From Paracoccaceae bacterium (lineage in GTDB: Bacteria > Pseudomonadota > Alphaproteobacteria > Rhodobacterales > Rhodobacteraceae), in contig PXES01000230.1 in assembly GCA_003564655.1 (NCBI GenBank), positions 1 to 14,716 of the forward strand: a stretch of DNA of 14,716 bases, given 5' to 3'. Position 1 is the first letter of the stretch; the number at the start of each line of letters is the position of its first letter. The translations under genes and the position numbers were made by a program. Under the pieces are notes generated by a model that was not told the DNA's origin, did no database searches, and was given only the letters and a program-made list of their open reading frames with translations. Below are positions 1 to 6,463 of the stretch, one piece after another.

Positions 1-125
1 GCGGGCAGATCAAGACGGGTTCACTGGCGCGCTCGGACCGGCTGGCGAAATACAACCAGCTGATCCGAATCGAGGAAAGCCTCGGGGAATCGGCCCTCTT
101 TGCCGGACGGTCGATCCTGCGCTGA
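1..125 (+). CDS. eno: Enolase, C-terminal end (5' part outside the window)
   Basis: The first 40 complete codons read as the C-terminus of enolase (phosphopyruvate hydratase), the glycolytic enzyme that interconverts 2-phosphoglycerate and phosphoenolpyruvate in the cytoplasm. The visible sequence holds the conserved C-terminal block GQIKTGSLARSDRLAKYNQL, followed by IRIEES, which is where the family aligns its end; the reading frame starts at base 3 and stops at the TGA at 123-125. The active-site residues lie upstream and cannot be checked. No clear intrinsic terminator follows the stop. The next + strand gene starts about 150 bases later and could be co-transcribed. Confidence 0.95.
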   Translation, partial: GQIKTGSLARSDRLAKYNQLIRIEESLGESALFAGRSILR

Positions 126-194
126 AACCGCCGGGACGGGATGGATAAAATGCAACGCAATTCCCATGCCTCCGGCGCGGGGACGTTCACGCTC

Positions 195-207
195 TGTTAA
201 GCTAACA
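195..207. repeat. Small dyad TGTTA-AGC-TAACA
   Basis: A perfect 5-base inverted repeat with a 3-base centre lies in the eno to 275 gap, in a locally AT-richer patch. It could be a protein-binding dyad or part of a promoter for the 141-residue gene. It is short enough to be chance. Confidence 0.3.
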
Positions 208-237
208 CTGCGAGACTATCAGGAACGAAAGTTCTGT

Positions 238-257
238 CCCGGAAGGTTTTGTCCGGG
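238..257 (+). repeat. Leader hairpin CCCGGA / TCCGGG
   Basis: Perfect 6-base arms (238-243 and 252-257) enclose an 8-base T-rich loop, just ahead of the ribosome binding site of the 275-700 gene. In a transcript it would form a 5' leader hairpin. The two arms also sit in an imperfect tandem repeat of a TGTCC-GG-AAGG unit. Its function is unknown. Confidence 0.35.
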
Positions 258-274
258 CAAGGATGGAGGAGGCA

Positions 275-700
275 ATGCAAATCCTGTCCGGCCTGCCTGC
301 AACTGCATCGCCGCTCGCCCCGCTTCGCGACGCTGTCGTCTTGCCTGCGGCCCCGGCGGCATCGCGCGCCGTCGCCCCGACGCAACTGGCCAGCGCCGTG
401 CTGCAAGCCCCCCGCAGCGATGCCCCCGCCGCAACGGCCCCCCAACGCCTTGCCCCACCACCGCCCAAGACGCGGCTGACCGGCCCGCCCCCGGCTTTCG
501 AAATGAACCTGCTGGAGCATCTGCGCGAAAACGCGCTGGATGCGCATGGCAACGCTGAAGGCGCGGGTGATCCGCAATGGTCCGATCCCGACCGGCCTGC
601 GGAAACGGCAGCATCGGACGAAGGCGGCGCGTGGCCCGCGCACTGGCCCGTCATCGCGGAAGCACGTAGCGAATTCCACACGCTCGACCGCGCGATCTGA
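275..700 (+). CDS. Pro/Ala-rich small hypothetical protein downstream of enolase
   Basis: A 141-residue protein that I cannot assign a function. Codon use is strongly G/C-third-position biased like the neighbouring genes, which argues that it is real. I chose the ATG at 275, not the in-frame ATG at 263, because GGAGG at 265-269 then sits 5 bases upstream as a ribosome binding site. The first ~60 residues are Ala/Pro-rich and low complexity. A more specific segment follows (residues ~61-85) containing KTRLTGPPPAFEMNLLEHLR, then an acidic tail with two Trp-Pro positions and an amphipathic end. There is no signal peptide or membrane segment. The GPPPAFE segment followed by a short helix looks like a peptide docking motif, but this is inference. 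It is probably a lineage-restricted conserved protein. Confidence 0.65.
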   Translation: MQILSGLPATASPLAPLRDAVVLPAAPAASRAVAPTQLASAVLQAPRSDAPAATAPQRLAPPPPKTRLTGPPPAFEMNLLEHLRENALDAHGNAEGAGDPQWSDPDRPAETAASDEGGAWPAHWPVIAEARSEFHTLDRAI

Positions 701-1254
701 CTTTCGCGTTTTCTGGCCCACGCACTGCGCGTGGCAAGAGGTCGGCTGTCCCCGATGCCGCCCTCCGCAGCTTTCAGGCGTCCACGCGCCCTTGCATTGC
801 ATAACATGTCGCCTATTCCCCACATCGGGCAAGTTGGCCGCCATCGGCGTGTTGCCCGCCGCGGCGCGCGGGCTGAACTCGGTCGCTTAACGACACAACG
901 CGCGCTGCGTCGAATACCGCCTTGGGCCGTAAACCCCACCAGGTACCAGCCTCTCTGGCCTTTGCCCGCCACAACATCTGTGGGACCTGATCGACTGCCA
1001 GGCATCGCCCCTGCCCGGCTCTCGCACACCAGCGTCAAGCTGGCCGGACTTCAAGCGTCTGGTGCCCATGTCCCGGGGCTGTGCCCGCGCCAATGCCCAT
1101 TTCGGCGGCCCAACCCAGTGAACCGACGCGCCCTCTTTTCCGCTTGCACCAGCCCGCCTTTGCCCCCGCGCTGTGCAATTCGGCCTAACGGCTTACGGGT
1201 TGCCCCGACAGCGCCCCTGCCCTAGACAGGCCTCTGCATAACAGGGGAGGCGTC
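701..1254. other. 554-base region with no credible gene
   Basis: Open frames on both strands here translate to Arg/Pro/Ala-rich strings without recognisable motifs and with no consistent third-position bias. The text is more mixed in composition than the flanking genes (for example the AT-richer patch at 793-815). I see small hairpins at 718-734 (CCACGC/GCGTGG, loop ACTGC) and 854-873 (GCCCGC/GCGGGC), and the fabB promoter at its right end. No tRNA, tmRNA, SRP RNA or RNase P core motif was recognised. It could hold an unrecognised small RNA or a decayed gene. Confidence 0.6.
1200..1228 (+). promoter_or_regulatory. Candidate sigma70-type promoter for fabB-fabI
   Basis: TTGCCC (1200-1205) and TAGACA (1223-1228) are separated by exactly 17 bases and end 26 bases before the fabB start. 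They match the -35 and -10 consensus at 4/6 and 3/6 positions. Downstream, CCTCTG (1231-1236) can pair with CAGGGG (1242-1247, one G-U), which overlaps the fabB ribosome binding site (1244-1250). Initiation could therefore be modulated by a leader hairpin. Visual match only. Confidence 0.4.
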
Positions 1255-2484
1255 ATGCGTCGCGTTGTCATCACCGGGATGGGGATCATCTCGCCCATCG
1301 GAAACTCCACCACAGAGGTCAGCGCCAGCCTGCGCGCCGGGAAATCCGGCATCGTCTTTGCCCCCGATTATGCCGAGCGTGGCTTTCGCAGCCAGATCCA
1401 CGGCAAACCGCAGATCACGCTTGAAGACCATATCGACAAGCGCAATCTGCGCTTCATGGGCGCGGGCGCAGCCTACAACTTCCTCGCCATGGAACAGGCC
1501 ATCGCCGATTCCGGGCTCGAGGAGGGGGATATCTCCAACCCGCGCTCTGGCCTGATCACCGGCTCGGGCGGGCCGTCCACGGCCAATCTGTTCCAGGCGC
1601 ATCAAATCGTCACCGAAAAAGGCAGCCCCAAGCGAATGGGGCCGTTCATGGTCACGCGCTGCATGTCGTCCACGAACTCGGCCTGCCTGGCGACGCCGTT
1701 CAAGATCAAGGGGGTGAACTACTCGATCACCTCGGCGTGCTCGACAAGCGCGCATTGCATCGGCAACGCCGCCGAACTTATCCAGATGGGCAAGCAGGAC
1801 ATCATTTTCGCCGGCGGCGGCGAGGAACTCGACTGGACGCTGTCCTGCCTGTTCGACGCGATGGGCGCCATGTCGTCGAAATACAACGACACCCCCGAAC
1901 AGGCCGCCCGCGCCTTTGACGCCACACGCGACGGGTTCGTGATCGGCGGTGGCGGCGGGATGCTGGTGCTCGAAGAACTGGAACACGCCAAGGCGCGCGG
2001 CGCGAAAATCTATGCCGAGGTCACGGGCTACGGCGCCACATCAGACGGGTATGACATGGTCGCGCCATCGGGCGAGGGCGGCGAACGGTCCATGCGGCTC
2101 GCGCTGGAGACCCTGCCCGTGGGCCGCAAGGTCAGCTACATCAACGCGCATGGCACCTCGACCCCGGCGGGCGACGTGACCGAGGTCGACGCCATCCGCC
2201 GCATCTGGGGCGAGGGCAATGTGCCGCCCATCTCCTCGACGAAATCGCTGACCGGCCACTCGCTCGGCGCGACGGGCGTGCAAGAGGCGATCTATTCGCT
2301 GCTGATGATGCAGGGCAATTTCATCGCCGCCTCGGCCAATGTCATCGAACTCGACCCCGCAATCCGCGAGGGTGAGATCGCGACGCAACTCGTCGAGGAT
2401 GTCGAACTCGACTCGGTCCTGTCGAACTCCTTCGGCTTTGGCGGCACCAATGCGACGCTTGTAATGAGCGCGTATCGCAACTGA
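1255..2484 (+). CDS. fabB: Beta-ketoacyl-ACP synthase I (KAS I)
   Basis: Condensing enzyme of type II fatty acid synthesis in the cytoplasm. It joins malonyl-ACP to a growing acyl-ACP, and KAS I is the form needed to elongate cis-unsaturated intermediates. The 409-residue length matches the FabB family (about 405). The Cys-His-His triad is visible: C162 in SITSACSTSAH, H299 in NAHGTSTPAGD and H335 in STKSLTGHSLGATG, with the conserved K330. The C-terminal NSFGFGGTNA loop (391-400) is intact. The start is supported by the GGGGAGG at 1244-1250, four bases before ATG. fabI follows after 11 bases, so the two are almost certainly one transcript. A fabA gene, the usual functional partner, is not found next to it here. 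Confidence 0.96.
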   Translation: MRRVVITGMGIISPIGNSTTEVSASLRAGKSGIVFAPDYAERGFRSQIHGKPQITLEDHIDKRNLRFMGAGAAYNFLAMEQAIADSGLEEGDISNPRSGLITGSGGPSTANLFQAHQIVTEKGSPKRMGPFMVTRCMSSTNSACLATPFKIKGVNYSITSACSTSAHCIGNAAELIQMGKQDIIFAGGGEELDWTLSCLFDAMGAMSSKYNDTPEQAARAFDATRDGFVIGGGGGMLVLEELEHAKARGAKIYAEVTGYGATSDGYDMVAPSGEGGERSMRLALETLPVGRKVSYINAHGTSTPAGDVTEVDAIRRIWGEGNVPPISSTKSLTGHSLGATGVQEAIYSLLMMQGNFIAASANVIELDPAIREGEIATQLVEDVELDSVLSNSFGFGGTNATLVMSAYRN

Positions 2485-2495
2485 GAGGAACGGCC

Positions 2496-3284
2496 ATGGC
2501 AGGCTTGATGCAGGGCAAACGCGGCCTGATCATGGGGGTCGCCAACGAACGCTCGATCGCCTGGGGCATCGCGCAAGCAATGGCGCGCGAAGGGGCAGAG
2601 TTGGCCTTCACCTATCAGGGAGAGGCATTCGGCAAGCGCGTCGAACCGCTGGCTGCCTCGGTGGGCTCGGATTTGCTGCTCGACGCCGATGTGACGGATG
2701 CCGACGACCTCGATGCCGCCTTCGGCACGCTGGCCGAACGCTGGGGGGAAATGGATTTCCTTGTCCATGCCATCGCGTTTTCCGACAAGGCCGAGCTGAC
2801 GGGCCGGTTCCGCGACACCAGCCGCGCGAATTTCGCCCGCTCGCTGGAGATTTCGTGCTACAGCTTCATCGACGCCGGACGCCGGGCATCGGAACTGATG
2901 CCGCAGGGCGGCTGCCTGCTGACGCTGACCTTCCAGGGCTCGAACACCGTCACGCCCTTCTACAATGTCATGGGGGTGGCGAAGGCCGCGCTGGAGTCCT
3001 CGGTGCGCTACCTCGCCAACGATCTCGGGCCCGAAGGGATCCGCGTCAATGCCATCAGCCCCGGTCCGATGAAGACGCTTGCCGGGGCGGCGATCGGGGG
3101 GGCGCGCAAGACCTTCCGCCATGCCGAGGCGAACGCACCGCTGCGCAGGAATGCGACACTCGAGAGCGTCGGCGGCACCGCGGTCTATCTCGCCTCGGAC
3201 CATGGCGCGCACACCACGGGCGAGATCATCCACGTCGATGGCGGCTATCACATCATGGGAATGCCGCAGGTCGACAATATCTGA
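2496..3284 (+). CDS. fabI: Enoyl-ACP reductase (NADH), FabI type
   Basis: Short-chain dehydrogenase/reductase-fold enzyme that reduces trans-2-enoyl-ACP with NAD(P)H, the last step of each fatty acid elongation cycle. The 262 residues match the family length. The N-terminal cofactor motif GVANERSIAWGIA (14-26) is characteristic of FabI, and the catalytic pair Y156 and K163 is present in FYNVMGVAKAALE. The ISPGPMKTLA block (187-196) and the C-terminal VDGGYHIMGMP are also typical. The position equivalent to E. coli Tyr146, usually Tyr in an LTY motif, is Phe here (LTLTF, codon at 2931). The ribosome binding site GAGAGGA overlaps the end of fabB. The gene converges on the crcB pair. Confidence 0.96.
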   Translation: MAGLMQGKRGLIMGVANERSIAWGIAQAMAREGAELAFTYQGEAFGKRVEPLAASVGSDLLLDADVTDADDLDAAFGTLAERWGEMDFLVHAIAFSDKAELTGRFRDTSRANFARSLEISCYSFIDAGRRASELMPQGGCLLTLTFQGSNTVTPFYNVMGVAKAALESSVRYLANDLGPEGIRVNAISPGPMKTLAGAAIGGARKTFRHAEANAPLRRNATLESVGGTAVYLASDHGAHTTGEIIHVDGGYHIMGMPQVDNI

Positions 3285-3288
3285 CCGC

Positions 3289-3303
3289 TGCCCCGCAGGG
3301 GCA
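3289..3303 (+). terminator. Short GC hairpin after fabI
   Basis: TGCCCC-GCA-GGGGCA is a perfect 6-base stem with a 3-base loop, beginning 5 bases after the fabI stop. There is no T-run on the + strand side, so it is not a classical intrinsic terminator. It may act with the larger inverted repeat immediately to its right. Confidence 0.35.
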
Positions 3304-3356
3304 AGCGCCCCCGAGCGGGTCATGGGCGGGTGGGTGGGGACCCCGAGGGGGCGCTT
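3303..3356. repeat. Perfect 10-base inverted repeat at the fabI/crcB convergence
   Basis: AAGCGCCCCC (3303-3312) and GGGGGCGCTT (3347-3356) are exact reverse complements separated by 34 bases. The repeat spans the 3' end of the downstream crcB gene (stop at 3320-3322) and the short gap to fabI. In RNA from either strand it would form a stable stem, so it may block read-through between the convergent operons. The last residues of the crcB product are encoded inside it. Confidence 0.6.
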
Positions 3357-3703
3357 CCGCGTCCAAGAACCACACCGAGCCAGAGCGCAGCGAGCCAAAG
3401 CACAAGCGAGGCGGCCGCATAGCCGAGCGCAAGGCCCGCTCCGCGTTCGAGCAGCATGACCACCTCCAGCGAGAAGAACGAAAAGGTGGTGAACCCGCCG
3501 CAGAAGCCGGTCATCCACAAGGCCCGGGCCGATGCGCCCAGATCGCGGGTTGCCAGATAACCGATCAGGGCGGCGCCCAGCACATTTGCCGCCAGCGTGG
3601 AAAGATAGACGTATTCGGCTGCATAGCGCAGCGCGATCAGGCTGAGACCGAGACGCAGCGCGGTTCCCAGCGTCCCGCCCAGGCCGACGAGCAGAAATCC
3701 CAT
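3320..3703 (-). CDS. crcB: Fluoride channel subunit CrcB/Fluc (canonical pore residues)
   Basis: A 127-residue membrane protein of the Fluc family, which exports fluoride as antiparallel dimers in the inner membrane. About four hydrophobic helices are visible (roughly 2-22, 33-50, 60-84 and 92-115). The family signatures are present: GGTLGTALR near the N-terminus, N40 in the second helix, and GGFTTFSFF (69-77), which keeps both Phe residues of the pore 'Phe box' (F74 and F77). An upstream in-frame extension exists, but I place the start at 3703, where the ATG shares one base with the stop of the preceding crcB gene (TGATG). This implies translational coupling. The C-terminal tail is low complexity and encoded within an inverted repeat. 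Confidence 0.9.
   Translation of the reverse strand: MGFLLVGLGGTLGTALRLGLSLIALRYAAEYVYLSTLAANVLGAALIGYLATRDLGASARALWMTGFCGGFTTFSFFSLEVVMLLERGAGLALGYAAASLVLWLAALWLGVVLGRGSAPSGSPPTRP
3324..3339 (+). other. G-quadruplex-forming motif
   Basis: Four G-runs of 3, 3, 3 and 4 are joined by single-base loops C, T and T, the pattern that gives very stable parallel quadruplexes. It lies on the + strand, in the 3' untranslated region of the fabI transcript, inside the loop of the 3303-3356 inverted repeat. The complementary C-rich strand codes for the Pro-rich end of the crcB product. Folding is inferred from the pattern. Confidence 0.6.
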
Positions 3704-4107
3704 CAGACCAACCCCCGCGCGAGCAGCACCATGCCCACCCCCAGCGCAGCGAGGGCAGGGCACAGCACGACAGACCCGAGCGCATTCGCAAGCGCGGCGC
3801 GCCGCCGCCCCGCCTGCCACGCCTCACCCACTTGCAGCGCATAGGTCGAGACGGTGGTGAACCCGCCCAGCAGGCCGACCGCGAAAAAGGTGAACCAGCC
3901 CGGCGGCGCCATGTCGCGCAGCGCGGCAGTCTCGAGTGCGGCCCCCAGCGCCGCCCCGATGGCGAAGCTGCCCACTGCATTGATCACGAAAATCGCGCCC
4001 GCAGGCGTCAGCAGCGGCCCCAAACCCGCAGCGAGCGCGGCGCGCGCCATGCTGCCAAGCCCCCCGCCCAGTGCCACCAGCGCGAAGATTGCGAGATCCG
4101 TCTCCAT
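3703..4107 (-). CDS. crcB: Fluoride channel subunit CrcB/Fluc (divergent Phe box)
   Basis: A 134-residue paralogue of the following gene and the first of the pair. It has four hydrophobic segments (about 6-28, 37-60, 70-95 and 105-131), the N-terminal GGGLGSMAR motif (14-22), N43 in FVINAVGSF, and GGFTTVSTYALQ (81-92). Compared with the canonical FTTFSTF, the two pore Phe positions are Val86 and Tyr89. Tandem, overlapping Fluc genes are known to encode heterodimers in which each subunit is specialised; this pair fits that pattern. Only 37 bases separate its start from the katG terminator. The ribosome binding site is weak (GGTGCCGGG), and no fluoride riboswitch is recognisable. Confidence 0.88.
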   Translation of the reverse strand: METDLAIFALVALGGGLGSMARAALAAGLGPLLTPAGAIFVINAVGSFAIGAALGAALETAALRDMAPPGWFTFFAVGLLGGFTTVSTYALQVGEAWQAGRRRAALANALGSVVLCPALAALGVGMVLLARGLV

Positions 4108-4144
4108 CCCGGCACCCTATTCGGCTCTCCCCGGCGCTGCATCC

Positions 4145-4174
4145 AAAAAAACGGCGCGCCCAATGGGCGCGCCG
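4145..4174 (-). terminator. Intrinsic terminator of katG
   Basis: Arms at 4152-4161 (CGGCGCGCCC) and 4165-4174 (GGGCGCGCCG) form a perfect 10-base GC-rich stem with loop AAT on the + strand. Read on the - strand, it is followed at once by seven T residues (4151-4145). It lies 25 bases after the katG stop. This is a textbook rho-independent terminator that separates katG from the crcB pair. Confidence 0.93.
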
Positions 4175-4198
4175 CTGTGCTCATGCGTTACCGATTCT

Positions 4199-6364
4199 TC
4201 ACGCCAGATCGAAGCGATCCGCGTTCATCACCTTGGTCCAGGCAGCGACGAAATCGGCCACGAATTTCGCATCCGCATCGTACTGGGCATAGACCTCGGC
4301 ATAGCCGCGCAGGATCGAGTTCGACCCGAAGACCAGATCAGCGCGGGTGGCCGTCCATTTGGGCGCACCCGTCTTGCGGTCCTGGAGTTCATACAGGTTG
4401 CGACCCTTGGGCACCCATTTCCACGCCATGTCTGTCAGGTTGACGAAGAAGTCGGTGCTCAGCGCGCCGGGGCGGTCAGTGAAGACGCCATGCGCCGTGC
4501 CGCCATGGTTGGTGCCCATCGCGCGCATTCCGCCCAGCAGGACGGTCATCTCGGGTGCGGTCAGCCCCATGAGTTGCGCGCGATCCAGCAGCATTTCCTC
4601 GGCCGTGACCGCGTAGTCCTTCTTCATCCAGTTGCGGAAGCCATCGGCCAGTGGTTCCAGCCACTTGAAGCTGTCCGCGTCGGTCATCTCGTCCGTTGCG
4701 TCACCGCGACCGGGCGCGAAGGGCACCTCGACCTCGTGCCCGGCGGCTTTCGCGGCCTGCTCGACGCCCAGATTGCCCGCCAGCACGATCACATCGGCGA
4801 TGCTGGCGCCGGAGTCAGCGGCAATCGGCTCGAGCTTGGCCAGCACGCGGGCCAGACGCTCGGGCTCGTTGCCTTCCCAATCCTTCTGCGGGGCCAGACG
4901 GATGCGCGCCCCATTGGCGCCCCCGCGATAGTCCGACTTGCGGAAGGTCCGCGCGCTGTCCCAGGCTGTGGCGACCATGTCGGACACCGAGAGCCCGGCC
5001 TCGGCGATCTTTGCCTTGACGGCTGCCACGTCATAGCCGGTGTTGCCCGCGGGAACCGGATCCTGCCAGATCAGCACCTCTTTCGGCGCGTCCGGCCCGA
5101 TATAGCGTTCCTGCGGACCCATGTCGCGATGCGTCAGCTTGAACCAGGCACGCGCGAAGCAGTCGTCGAAATAGGCCGGGTCGGCCATGAACTTCTCGCA
5201 AATGGCGCGGTAGGCTGGGTCCATCTTCATGGCCATGTCGGCATCCGTCATCATCGGCTTGACGCGGACCGAGGGGTCTTCGGGATCGCGCGGCATGTCC
5301 TCTTCGCGGATGTCCACGGGCTCCCACTGCCAGGCCCCGGCGGGCGATTTGGTCAACTGCCACTCATAGCCGAACAGCAGCTTGAAGTAGCCCATGTCCC
5401 ATTTCGTGGGCTCGGTCGTCCAGGCGCCTTCAATCCCCGAAGTGACCGAGTCGCGACCCACGCCACGGGTCTTGTGGTTGATCCAGCCAAGGCCGCCCTC
5501 TTCCAGCGCCGCTCCTTCGGGCGCCGGGCCCAGATTCGCGGCATCGCCATTGCCATGCGCCTTGCCGACGGTGTGGCCGCCTGCCGTCAGCGCTGCGGTT
5601 TCCTCGTCGTTCATCGCCATGCGGGCGAAGGTCTCGCGCACCTGGCCTGCGGTTTTCAGCGGGTCGGGCTGGCCGTTCACCCCCTCGGGGTTCACATAGA
5701 TCAGCCCCATCTGCACGGCTGCAAGCGGGTTCTCCATGGTCGCGGGGTCATCGACATTCTCATACCGCTCATCCGACGGCGCCAGCCACTCGCGCTCGGA
5801 GCCCCAGTAGACATCCTTGTTGGGGTGCCAGACATCCTCGCGCCCGAAAGAGAAGCCGAAAGTCTTGAGGCCCATGTCCTCATAGGCAATCGTCCCCGAC
5901 AGGATGATCAGGTCAGCCCAGCTGACCTTGTTGCCGTATTTCTTCTTCAGCGGCCAGAGCAGGCGACGCGCCTTGTCCAGGTTGCCGTTGTCGGGCCAGG
6001 AATTCAGCGGCGCGAAACGAATGTCGCCGGTGCCGCCGCCGCCGCGCCCGTCCTGCACCCGGTAGGTGCCCGCAGCGTGCCAGGCCAGCCGGATCATCAG
6101 ACCGCCGTAATGGCCCCAGTCGGCGGGCCACCAGTCCTGGCTGTCGCGCAGCAGCGCCTTCATGTCGGCCTTCAGCGCCTCGACATCCAGTTTCTTGACT
6201 TCTTCGCGGTAGTCGAAGCCCTGCAGCGGGTTCGACTTGCTGTCATGCTGGTGCAGAATGTCGAGGTTGAGCGATTTCGGCCACCAGTCCATGACCGATG
6301 CGCCTGTCGTCGTCTGCCCGCCATGCATGACCGGGCATTTGCCTGCGTTGTCGGAACCGTCCAT
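4199..6364 (-). CDS. katG: Catalase-peroxidase KatG
   Basis: Bifunctional haem enzyme that disproportionates hydrogen peroxide and also has peroxidase activity. With the start chosen here it has 721 residues, the usual length, and two homologous peroxidase domains (N-terminal about 35-410, C-terminal about 420-720). Conserved features include the N-terminal KCPVMHGG, the distal pocket R92-W95-H96 in MIRLAWHAAGTYR, the Trp-Tyr-Met adduct residues W95, Y223 (LIYVNPEG) and M249 (RMAMND), and proximal H264 in GGHTVGKAHG. I prefer the ATG at 6364 over the in-frame ATG at 6376, because the GGAGG ribosome site lies between them, five bases ahead of the second ATG. No oxyR-like regulator gene is adjacent. 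A terminator follows, and a dyad-rich region precedes the gene. Confidence 0.97.
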   Translation of the reverse strand: MDGSDNAGKCPVMHGGQTTTGASVMDWWPKSLNLDILHQHDSKSNPLQGFDYREEVKKLDVEALKADMKALLRDSQDWWPADWGHYGGLMIRLAWHAAGTYRVQDGRGGGGTGDIRFAPLNSWPDNGNLDKARRLLWPLKKKYGNKVSWADLIILSGTIAYEDMGLKTFGFSFGREDVWHPNKDVYWGSEREWLAPSDERYENVDDPATMENPLAAVQMGLIYVNPEGVNGQPDPLKTAGQVRETFARMAMNDEETAALTAGGHTVGKAHGNGDAANLGPAPEGAALEEGGLGWINHKTRGVGRDSVTSGIEGAWTTEPTKWDMGYFKLLFGYEWQLTKSPAGAWQWEPVDIREEDMPRDPEDPSVRVKPMMTDADMAMKMDPAYRAICEKFMADPAYFDDCFARAWFKLTHRDMGPQERYIGPDAPKEVLIWQDPVPAGNTGYDVAAVKAKIAEAGLSVSDMVATAWDSARTFRKSDYRGGANGARIRLAPQKDWEGNEPERLARVLAKLEPIAADSGASIADVIVLAGNLGVEQAAKAAGHEVEVPFAPGRGDATDEMTDADSFKWLEPLADGFRNWMKKDYAVTAEEMLLDRAQLMGLTAPEMTVLLGGMRAMGTNHGGTAHGVFTDRPGALSTDFFVNLTDMAWKWVPKGRNLYELQDRKTGAPKWTATRADLVFGSNSILRGYAEVYAQYDADAKFVADFVAAWTKVMNADRFDLA

Positions 6365-6406
6365 TGCGTCCTCCATGAGAAATTCTGGAACGGTTCTAAC
6401 AGGGCC

Positions 6407-6463
6407 GCCTCATCAGGAAAAGTGGGATTTACTGATGCTTGCAATCAGAAATTATGATGAGGC
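6407..6463. promoter_or_regulatory. Nested dyads upstream of katG (possible LysR/OxyR-type site)
   Basis: Several inverted repeats overlap in the 98-base potI-katG gap: GCCTCATC (6407-6414) with GATGAGGC (6456-6463), CATCAG (6411-6416) with CTGATG (6432-6437), and CTGAT (6432-6436) with ATCAG (6444-6448). The repeated GAT/ATC elements are spaced by about one or two helical turns, as expected of sites for tetrameric LysR-type regulators such as OxyR. The outermost arm reaches the potI stop codon, so an RNA hairpin ending the pot transcript is an alternative. No convincing -35/-10 pair was found. Confidence 0.4.

Noticed and set aside
202..1038. Long open frame on the - strand, overlapping the 275-700 gene and the gap
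   Set aside because: The translation is Arg/Ala/Gly-rich with no motif. Long stop-free frames are expected opposite GC-rich DNA, and the + strand gene at 275-700 has better codon bias and a ribosome site.
701..1254. Possible decayed fabA gene
   Set aside because: I looked for FabA motifs such as HFPG-P-MPGCLG-DA and found none on either strand, so I cannot claim a remnant.
2292..3980. A 562-codon open frame on the - strand, antisense to fabB/fabI and running into the crcB pair
   Set aside because: It is antisense to two clear fatty acid synthesis genes and out of frame with crcB. Its translation has no domain.
4108..4200. Fluoride riboswitch ahead of the crcB pair
   Set aside because: The sequence is occupied by the katG terminator, and none of the conserved riboswitch segments is visible.
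3854..6457. An 867-codon open frame on the + strand opposite katG
   Set aside because: katG on the - strand is unmistakable, with all active-site motifs. The opposite frame is a composition shadow rich in His/Arg/Gly.
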